From Actinomycetota bacterium (lineage in GTDB: Bacteria; Actinomycetota; Actinomycetes; S36-B12; UBA5976), in the NCBI GenBank assembly GCA_009702945.1, contig WLGZ01000012.1:1-13770 (forward strand): a DNA stretch of 13,770 bases, written 5' to 3'. Positions within the stretch are counted from its first letter, which is position 1. The number at the start of each line of letters is the position of its first letter. Below are positions 9,489 through 13,770 of this stretch, piece by piece. Both the position numbers and the translations under genes were made by a program. The notes below the pieces were generated by a model. The model had not been told where the DNA came from. It ran no database searches and worked only from the letters and a program-made list of their open reading frames with translations.

Positions 9489-9991
9489 TGCGCCACCGGA
9501 ACAACTGGCGCTGCAGGTACAACTGGCGCCACCGGAACAGCGGGTGCCACTGCGACAACTGGCTTACCTAGAATTTCCCGATCTGAAAGGCGAAGGAAAA
9601 CTGGAGTTTGGGCAGGAACCATTCCCATGTTCTGCGCAGTAATAATCAAATTACCTGGAGACTCACCTGCGGCAACTGTGCTTGCAATTCGCTGTTCCTC
9701 GGCAGTCATCTGACTTAACTGAATCTGTAGCGCGTGCTTTTGGAATGAAGCTTGGGCGGCCAGAGTATTCACGTACAAAAGTGACATCATGCCAGCAACA
9801 ATCATGCCGATAATCACGAATAGGAAAGTTCGGCTACTGGCGCGGCCTTGTGGCACACCTACTGGGATGGCTTGGGCAATTGGAGAAACGATTGGCTTCA
9901 TCATCGGCTTAACTAATGAAAGCTTTCGCATGGTGCGAGATTTGCGAGGAATCGGAGCTAGGGCTGGAGTGCGAGCTGGTACTGCGCTCAT
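9485..9991 (-). CDS. ftsL: FtsL-like single-pass division protein
   Basis: This 168-residue bitopic protein has a basic cytoplasmic region (1-53), one transmembrane helix (about 54-76) and an external segment (77-105) rich in Gln, Glu and Ala that could form a short coiled coil. A predicted membrane-distal part around SPGNLIITAQNMGMVP follows, then an Ala/Pro/Val tail (145-168). That layout and the place between rsmH and ftsI match FtsL, including the divergent mycobacterial form. FtsL holds FtsQ/DivIC and activates FtsW-FtsI. Sequence conservation in FtsL is poor, so the name rests on topology and context. The ATG overlaps the rsmH stop (ATGA) and has GGGGTGG as a good ribosome binding site. 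The Pro/Val tail is encoded by a small direct repeat. Confidence 0.75.
   Translation of the reverse strand: MSAVPARTPALAPIPRKSRTMRKLSLVKPMMKPIVSPIAQAIPVGVPQGRASSRTFLFVIIGMIVAGMMSLLYVNTLAAQASFQKHALQIQLSQMTAEEQRIASTVAAGESPGNLIITAQNMGMVPAQTPVFLRLSDREILGKPVVAVAPAVPVAPVVPAAPVVPVAQ
9490..9539 (-). repeat. 14-bp direct repeat, period 36, in the ftsL-like 3' end
   Basis: The 14-mer GCGCCACCGGAACA (plus strand) occurs at 9490-9503 and again at 9526-9539. The 36-nt period equals 12 codons, so the reading frame is kept and the protein repeats V-P-V-A inside an Ala/Pro/Val tail. This looks like local slippage or duplication within a tolerant C-terminal tail. Confidence 0.8.
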
Positions 9992-10941
9992 GCGGCCACC
10001 CCAATTCTTTGGGCTGCGCGTAAGCGAACTGAAGTTGCGCGTGAGTTTTCCGTGATCTCGTCATCACTTGCTGCTTCAGAGCCTCGAGTTAACAACTGAA
10101 GCCAAGGCTTATCTGACTCAGGAATAATCGGCATTTCAATTGGGGTCTTAGATTCAGTGCCAACGCGAAGTGCGTTTTTCACAATGCGATCTTCAAGTGA
10201 GTGATACGAAAGCACCACGATTCGGCCGTCAAGTGCCAAGCAATCAAGTGCAGCCGGAATAGCGCGTTCTAAAACTGCAAGTTCGTCATTTACTTCAATC
10301 CGAAGTGCCTGGAATGTGCGCTTAGCAGGATTGCCACCAGTGCGACGAGTTGCCGCTGGAATTGCGTCGCGAACCACAGTTACTAAATGATCACTATTTG
10401 TAAATGGCTTTACTTCGCGCTCACGAATGATTGCATTTGCAACCCGAGCCGCAAATCTTTCTTCGCCATATTCACGAAGAATTCGAGCCAGGTTTGCAAA
10501 GTCGTAATTGTTAACGATGTCAGCTGCGGTCTGACCAGTTGTGCCATCCATGCGCATGTCTAGTGGCGCGTTACGGGAGTATGTGAATCCACGCTGATCT
10601 TTATCGAGTTGCATCGAAGAAACTCCAAGGTCAAACAAAATGCCCTGAACATGTTCGATGTTTAAGTTTGCTAAGACTTCAGGAATCTCGTCATAAACGG
10701 CTAAAGCAAAATCAACACGTGGTGCGAATCGCGCTAGTCGTTCTTGTGACATGGCAAGTGCTTCAGGATCGCGATCGATTCCGATAACTCGAAGGTTTGG
10801 AAATTCAGTTAAAGCTGACTCGGTATGCCCACCAAGACCAAGAGTGGCATCAACTAATACTGCATTGTTTGCACTAATTGCCGGAGCGAGTAGATCTAAG
10901 CAACGCTGGCGCAAAACTGGTTCGTGCGTAAATGTGGTCAT
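9988..10941 (-). CDS. rsmH: RsmH (MraW), 16S rRNA m4C1402 methyltransferase
   Basis: RsmH uses S-adenosylmethionine to N4-methylate C1402 in the ribosomal P-site region of 16S rRNA. It is a conserved second gene of dcw clusters. The 317-residue product has the SAM-binding DATLGLGGHT (31-40) and GIDRDPEAL (54-62), DLGVSSMQLD (104-113), RGFTYSRNAPLDMRM (117-131), PAKRTFQALRIEVN (205-218), LSYHSLEDR (244-252) and a C-terminal NSRATSVRLRAA segment. Length and motif order are normal. The ATG is fixed by an in-frame TGA four codons upstream. Its ribosome binding site is poor (only GTGG nearby), unlike most genes downstream. This suggests that initiation depends on the structured leader or on translation of the short frame that ends on its start codon. 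Confidence 0.96.
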   Translation of the reverse strand: MTTFTHEPVLRQRCLDLLAPAISANNAVLVDATLGLGGHTESALTEFPNLRVIGIDRDPEALAMSQERLARFAPRVDFALAVYDEIPEVLANLNIEHVQGILFDLGVSSMQLDKDQRGFTYSRNAPLDMRMDGTTGQTAADIVNNYDFANLARILREYGEERFAARVANAIIREREVKPFTNSDHLVTVVRDAIPAATRRTGGNPAKRTFQALRIEVNDELAVLERAIPAALDCLALDGRIVVLSYHSLEDRIVKNALRVGTESKTPIEMPIIPESDKPWLQLLTRGSEAASDDEITENSRATSVRLRAAQRIGVAA

Positions 10942-11099
10942 TACGCCACATCAGATCTTGTTACTGCCTTTAGTCCCTGGCCGTTGGAGAGCCTGGCACC
11001 GGGGAAGGTGCGCCAGGATCGAGTCAACGGCCAGAGGCCAAAAGCAGCATCAATTGTTGTCACTGCTGACTTGGTTGAAATAGAACGATTTAAAGTCAT
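10941..11099 (-). CDS. Possible 52-residue coupled mini-ORF between mraZ and rsmH
   Basis: An uninterrupted frame of 52 codons begins at an ATG overlapping the mraZ stop (ATGA) and ends in a TAA overlapping the rsmH start (TAATG). It spans the whole spacer and gives M-T-L-N-R-S-I-S-T-K at the start and T-R-S-D-V-A at the end. There is no recognisable domain, membrane segment or signal peptide. It includes codons such as AGG, AGA, CCC and CTC inside the hairpin, which suggests the bases are constrained by RNA structure rather than by protein. It could be a leader peptide whose translation couples mraZ to rsmH and opens the hairpin, or a chance open frame. The ribosome binding site is weak. The function is unknown. 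Confidence 0.25.
   Translation of the reverse strand: MTLNRSISTKSAVTTIDAAFGLWPLTRSWRTFPGARLSNGQGLKAVTRSDVA
10977..11034 (-). promoter_or_regulatory. mraW-type cis-regulatory RNA hairpin upstream of rsmH
   Basis: In the transcript, CTGGCCGTTG (11034-11025) pairs perfectly with CAACGGCCAG (10986-10977), a 10-bp outer stem extendable by a GU and a CG pair. Inside it, CCTG (11017-11014) and GCACC (11011-11007) pair with GGTGCCAGG (11000-10992), leaving a 2-nt bulge. The apical sequence is CTTCCCC (11007-11001). A structured RNA upstream of mraW (rsmH) with a CUUCCCC terminal loop is known in Actinobacteria as the mraW RNA motif, found by comparative genomics. Location, two-stem shape and loop all match. 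No U-tract follows, so it is not a simple terminator. It probably acts in cis on rsmH and downstream genes; the mechanism is not known to me. Confidence 0.8.
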
Positions 11100-11518
11100 G
11101 GCATTATGTCTTCATCAAGTGAGGCAAAACCTGGTTCTTGTTCTGCCAAGTACTGGTTCCAAGCAACAGTTGCCCAAACTTCAACACGGGTGTCAGCGCC
11201 AACTACAACGAGTTCGCGATCAAGACCGGCCCACTCACGAAGTGGAGCTGGGATTGTGATGCGACCTTGCTTGTCCGCTGAATCATCAAAAGCAGAAGAG
11301 AAGAAAACGCGGGTGTAGGCGCGAACCTTTTCATTGTTCTGGGAGCGGGTACGCAAGCCTTCTGCGTAAACATCAAATTGCTCAGTTGGCCAGATAACGA
11401 CACATCGCTCTTGACCTTTAGTCATAACAAGGCCATCAGTTAGAGGTTCGCGGAATTTAGCCGGCAGAATCAAGCGGCCTTTTTCGTCCAGTTTCGGGGT
11501 GTGGGTACCTAAGAACAC
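11096..11518 (-). CDS. mraZ: MraZ, transcriptional regulator of the dcw cluster
   Basis: MraZ is a ring-forming DNA-binding protein with two SpoVT/AbrB-like half-domains that binds repeats in its own promoter and controls the dcw operon. The 140-residue product has both signature segments: DEKGRLILPAKFR (11-23) and DKQGRITIPAPLR (82-94). It starts M-F-L-G, as the family usually does, here from a GTG (11518-11516). GGGTGG about 9 nt upstream serves as ribosome binding site. The length is typical of the family, with a short acidic C-terminal tail. It is the first gene of the operon. The G-rich, 10-bp phased promoter region upstream suggests autoregulation. Confidence 0.95.
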   Translation of the reverse strand: MFLGTHTPKLDEKGRLILPAKFREPLTDGLVMTKGQERCVVIWPTEQFDVYAEGLRTRSQNNEKVRAYTRVFFSSAFDDSADKQGRITIPAPLREWAGLDRELVVVGADTRVEVWATVAWNQYLAEQEPGFASLDEDIMP

Positions 11519-11548
11519 CTAAATCACCACCCAAACCAATGGCAACCC

Positions 11549-11604
11549 TTCCCCAGGTCACCTCGTTGTCCCAGATTACTCCCTTTTGCTCCACTGTCAA
11601 CCCA
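11549..11604 (-). promoter_or_regulatory. Candidate MraZ operator: six G-rich hexamers at 10-bp steps
   Basis: Reading the minus strand, hexamers begin exactly every 10 nt: TGGGTT (11604), GTGGAG (11594), AGGGAG (11584), CTGGGA (11574), GAGGTG (11564) and GGGGAA (11554). Each has two to four central G residues on the same face of the helix. MraZ operators in other bacteria consist of short G-rich boxes repeated every helical turn (TGGGN with 5-nt spacers in E. coli). The array covers the -35, the -10 and the start of the leader, which suits repression. Individual boxes are degenerate. The assignment comes from spacing and position. Confidence 0.6.
11573..11600 (-). promoter_or_regulatory. mraZ: dcw operon promoter (sigma-70 type)
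   Basis: A perfect -35 TTGACA (11600-11595), a 16-nt spacer and a -10 TAATCT (11578-11573, fitting the actinobacterial TANNNT) lie upstream of mraZ. Transcription would start near 11566, giving a leader of about 48 nt before the GTG. No comparable promoter was noticed downstream in the closely packed genes, so this probably drives the whole visible operon. Confidence 0.7.
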
Positions 11605-11742
11605 ATTTAGACACCAAATTTCTCATCTTTAACAAATATTGACCATTTATCTAATGTTTTAAGGGTGGAGGGAAATGGGGTTATTTTTGAAAAACCAGAG
11701 TTTTGTGAGTTATCCCCGAGTTTTCGCCTGGATTTAAGCCTT

Positions 11743-11750
11743 TATAGAGT
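11743..11750 (+). promoter_or_regulatory. Weak candidate -10 for the aldehyde dehydrogenase gene
   Basis: The sequence TATAGAGT holds TATAGA and, overlapping it, TAGAGT, which fits TANNNT. It sits about 45 nt upstream of the start codon. The corresponding -35 position is only a T-rich stretch (around 11721-11726), so the promoter is poorly defined. Some promoter must lie in this divergent region, because the gene is the first on its strand. Confidence 0.25.
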
Positions 11751-11753
11751 CAA

Positions 11754-11783
11754 GTAACTGGGCAAATCTGACCCAGTAGTTAC
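11754..11783 (+). promoter_or_regulatory. Inverted repeat just upstream of the aldehyde dehydrogenase start
   Basis: ACTGGG (11757-11762) and CCCAGT (11772-11777) form a perfect 6-bp inverted repeat around a 9-nt centre. The flanking GTAACT (11754-11759) and AGTTAC (11778-11783) are also exact complements, so the arms can pair in two overlapping registers. It lies between the putative -10 and the AGGGAG ribosome binding site. It could be a dimeric repressor operator or a 5' leader hairpin. No regulator gene is visible nearby. Confidence 0.45.
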
Positions 11784-11795
11784 CAGGGAGCTGAA

Positions 11796-13307
11796 ATGAC
11801 CACCGCAGTGCAAAAGCGAATGCGCGATCTTTCCGGACACAACTACATTGCCAACCAATGGCAACCAAGTTCTGGCGAACTAATCGACTTAATTGATCCC
11901 GCTACTGAAGAAGTTGTTGGGCAATACGCACATGCCACTAAAGCCGAGGTTGATGAAGCAGTAGTTGCGGCCAATGCAGCACAAAAGCAATGGTGGGCAA
12001 TGAGCGCACTAGATCGCGCTAATGCAATGCATGAGGTCGCAGAACGAATGATTGAACTTTCTGTTGAGACCGGCGAATGCCTCACGCGAGAAATGGGGAA
12101 ACCGTTTCGTGAATCTAACTGGGAAGGTGGCGCGGCAGCATCCTCATTTAGGTACTACGCCGAAATTGCCAGGCATGAGCAAGGTCGCGTAGCTGGACCT
12201 GCAATAGCTGGTCAGATTCATATGGTTCTTAAAGAACCAGTTGGCACAGTGGTTTCGATCGTTCCCTACAACTTTCCACTTCTGCTTGCTGGATGGCAAG
12301 TTGCAGCCGCACTTGCAGCTGGTAACGCCGTAATCATTAAGCCATCCGAAATTACTTCACTTACTTTGCTTTATTCCATGGCAGCATTTGATCATCTGCC
12401 AAGTGGTCTAGTTCAAGTTTTAACTGGCGGTGCTCAAACTGGGCAGGATCTCGTCGGCCATAAAGACACCCATGCAATTGCATTCACTGGAAGTGTTAAA
12501 GCAGCGCAAGCTGTTGCTACTACTGCAGCTCTTCAATTCAAACCAGCTCTGATTGAAGCTTCTGGTAACGATGCGTTTATTGTTATGCCTTCTGCTGACA
12601 TAGATACTGCAGCGCGCGGTGCGGCCTTTGCCGCATTTCTAAACTGTGGTCAAGTTTGCACATCTGCTGAACGCTTTTATGTTCATGAACACATCTACGA
12701 TGAATTTGTCTCCAAGCTCGCCGCTCATGCCAAAGCCCTACGCGTAGGCAGTGGACTTGAGTTAGTTGATATTGGCCCGATGTCTTCAAAGCGAGAATTA
12801 GAAAGATTCGAAAAGATTGTAGATCGAGCGATTGAACAAGGTGCAGAAGTAGTCTGTGGTGGATTCAGATCAGCAGACCGCACGACTGGTTGGTTCTATG
12901 AACCCACAGTTCTAAAGACAACTCATGAAATGGATGTTATGCATGGCGAATGCTTTGGTCCACTTGCGCCTATTTGCAAAGTAATCAGCCTTGATCAAGC
13001 AATTGCCTTTGCAAATGATTCTGAACTAGGGCTTGGCGCCAACATTTACACAAATGATCTAGAGGAAACTTTCCGTGCGGTGAATGAAATTGAAACCGGA
13101 ATTGTCTGGGTCAATACTCCTCTAAACGACAATGATGCGATTCCATTTGGTGGCAGGAAACTTACTGGTACTGGACGTGAGTTAGGCGCTGAAGGACTTG
13201 AGTTATTCCGAAACTCAAAGATGGTGATGATCGCCCCCACTGCGGAAGCCGATCCGGAATGGTTCCCATACCCAGATGACGATACTTACGAGGCAACTAC
13301 TACCTAG
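11796..13307 (+). CDS. NAD-type aldehyde dehydrogenase family protein
   Basis: This 503-residue cytoplasmic enzyme oxidises an aldehyde to its acid; the substrate cannot be told from sequence. Aldehyde dehydrogenase landmarks are in order: PYNFP with the oxyanion Asn159, IKPSE (181-185) where Lys182 and Glu185 suggest NAD over NADP, FTGS (230-233), general base Glu254, GQVC with catalytic Cys288, ECFGP (385-389), and IPFGGRKLTGTGRELG (449-464) near the C-terminus. The segment around Glu254 reads EASGND instead of the commoner ELGG form. The ATG follows AGGGAG with 5-nt spacing, a clear start. It is transcribed away from the dcw operon and ends in an 8-bp tail-to-tail overlap with the next gene. 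It has no evident link to cell wall synthesis. Confidence 0.93.
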   Translation: MTTAVQKRMRDLSGHNYIANQWQPSSGELIDLIDPATEEVVGQYAHATKAEVDEAVVAANAAQKQWWAMSALDRANAMHEVAERMIELSVETGECLTREMGKPFRESNWEGGAAASSFRYYAEIARHEQGRVAGPAIAGQIHMVLKEPVGTVVSIVPYNFPLLLAGWQVAAALAAGNAVIIKPSEITSLTLLYSMAAFDHLPSGLVQVLTGGAQTGQDLVGHKDTHAIAFTGSVKAAQAVATTAALQFKPALIEASGNDAFIVMPSADIDTAARGAAFAAFLNCGQVCTSAERFYVHEHIYDEFVSKLAAHAKALRVGSGLELVDIGPMSSKRELERFEKIVDRAIEQGAEVVCGGFRSADRTTGWFYEPTVLKTTHEMDVMHGECFGPLAPICKVISLDQAIAFANDSELGLGANIYTNDLEETFRAVNEIETGIVWVNTPLNDNDAIPFGGRKLTGTGRELGAEGLELFRNSKMVMIAPTAEADPEWFPYPDDDTYEATTT

Positions 13308-13770
13308 TTGGGGCAACCAGTCCAACTGGACTGGTGCAAATGATGTTTCGATCTAGAGCTACGCCATCAACAGTTGCCACAAACTGAACCATGTCGGGGG
13401 CTTTGCCGCCAAAAGCATTTTCGTTGCAGGCTGCTTTGGCTGCTACTACCCCACTTTCCACATCGGGGTAAGGACCAATGGCTAACCAAAGCGGCATTCC
13501 AACGTTGGCATTTCCCGTGATTTCAAACCAGTGCACCGGAGGTGCATAAATTCCAACGGGATAACCAGCGGCTGTTAAATCAATAGCCAGTTCAGTTAGC
13601 ACTTGAACTGCGCGGTCTGCACCACTCCAAGTGTTGTAAGTTTCTACATCTAACCAAACTGGTGTCCCAGGTTTGATGTCATATTTATTCAGCCGCTTTA
13701 AAGTATCGTTAGCGATTTTCTTTCCGTAGCGAACTGGAGATTCATCTCCAGGGTCAGCAGTGTTTATGTA
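13300..13770 (-). CDS. C-terminal 156 residues of a glycoside-hydrolase-like TIM-barrel protein, truncated by window edge
   Basis: The frame is open from the window end to a TAG at 13302-13300, so the true start is beyond 13770; the first GTG inside is probably not the start. The visible part has Y-I-N-T-A-D-P-G, then PVWLDVETYNTWSG, then LTAAGYPVGIYAPPVHWFEITG, then a PLWLAIG strand and an F-V-A-T-V-D-G strand. A WLDVE strand-end acid, followed by a helix and an IYAPPVHW strand, resembles the GH25-like/DUF1906-like barrels of secreted actinobacterial proteins. I recognise the pattern rather than a named family. It might act on cell wall or other glycans. The N-terminal region, including any signal peptide, is not visible. 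Its 3' end overlaps the convergent aldehyde dehydrogenase gene by 8 bp. Confidence 0.6.
   Translation of the reverse strand, partial: YINTADPGDESPVRYGKKIANDTLKRLNKYDIKPGTPVWLDVETYNTWSGADRAVQVLTELAIDLTAAGYPVGIYAPPVHWFEITGNANVGMPLWLAIGPYPDVESGVVAAKAACNENAFGGKAPDMVQFVATVDGVALDRNIICTSPVGLVAPTR
13316..13335. terminator. Hairpin after the aldehyde dehydrogenase stop
   Basis: ACCAGTCC (13316-13323) and GGACTGGT (13328-13335) form a perfect 8-bp stem with a 4-nt loop, beginning 8 nt past the aldehyde dehydrogenase stop. There is no U-tract on the plus-strand side, so it is not a textbook intrinsic terminator. It may protect the 3' end or act between the two convergent genes. It lies inside the last codons of the minus-strand gene. 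Confidence 0.5.

Noticed and set aside
10977..11034. The spacer hairpin as an intrinsic terminator after mraZ
   Set aside because: No run of T follows on the minus strand, and a full stop here would cut off the essential genes downstream. A cis-regulatory RNA is the better reading.
10924..11259. Plus-strand 111-codon open frame across the mraZ-rsmH spacer, and a similar one at 10751-11083
   Set aside because: Both run antisense to well-supported genes, include the hairpin arms and have no recognisable protein features. They look like shadow frames.
11663..11680. Plus-strand G-rich stretch as a G-quadruplex or a further MraZ box pair
   Set aside because: It has only three runs of three or more G, which is short of a standard quadruplex. 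It also has TGGAG-N5-TGGGG spacing like MraZ boxes, but lies about 65 bp upstream of the -35 and out of the main array, so I did not annotate it.
11709..11719. TTATCCCC as a DnaA box
   Set aside because: It misses the DnaA consensus TTATCCACA at key positions and is a single occurrence with no origin features around it.
13300..13602. A complete 100-residue protein starting at the GTG at 13602
   Set aside because: The same frame stays open to the window edge with continuous, sensible protein sequence before that GTG, so this is an internal codon of a longer truncated gene.

Overview
The window holds most of a division and cell wall (dcw) cluster from an actinobacterium, followed by two unrelated genes. 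It reads as Actinomycetota for four reasons: the order mraZ-rsmH-ftsL-like-ftsI-murE-murF-mraY-murD-ftsW-murG(-murC); an mraZ-rsmH spacer holding a hairpin that looks like the actinobacterial mraW RNA motif; a meso-diaminopimelate-type MurE; and a long MurD. Base composition is moderate and clearly below that of Streptomyces or Mycobacterium. A low-GC lineage such as the freshwater Nanopelagicales (acI) would fit, but that placement is inference.

Region 1 (about 1-11518, all minus strand) is one tightly packed operon read from right to left. MraZ is the cluster regulator. RsmH is the 16S rRNA methyltransferase. A small single-pass FtsL-like protein and FtsI (PBP) form septal peptidoglycan together with FtsW. 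MurE, MurF and MurD, with MurC just outside the window, build the UDP-MurNAc-pentapeptide. MraY and MurG convert it to lipid I and lipid II. Most junctions are 4-8 bp overlaps or gaps of 4-5 nt, so translational coupling is likely. The one real spacer is between mraZ and rsmH. It contains a two-tier RNA hairpin with a CUUCCCC loop, and a 52-codon open frame runs through it, touching mraZ by ATGA and rsmH by TAATG.

Region 2 (11519-11795) is a divergent intergenic region. On the minus strand it has a good sigma-70-type promoter (TTGACA, 16 nt, TAATCT) for the dcw operon. Six G-rich hexamers at exact 10-bp spacing overlie it, the layout expected of an MraZ operator. The last hexamer, GGGGAA, belongs to a leader heptamer that is the exact reverse complement of the CUUCCCC loop. 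On the plus strand there is an inverted repeat and a ribosome binding site in front of an aldehyde dehydrogenase gene.

Region 3 (11796-13770) has the plus-strand aldehyde dehydrogenase. It converges with, and overlaps by 8 bp, a minus-strand gene cut by the window edge that resembles a glycoside-hydrolase-like TIM-barrel protein. A perfect 8-bp hairpin lies just past the aldehyde dehydrogenase stop.

The cluster itself is ordinary. The points worth a second look are the phased operator, the hairpin and its possible pairing with the operon leader, and the coupled mini-ORF.
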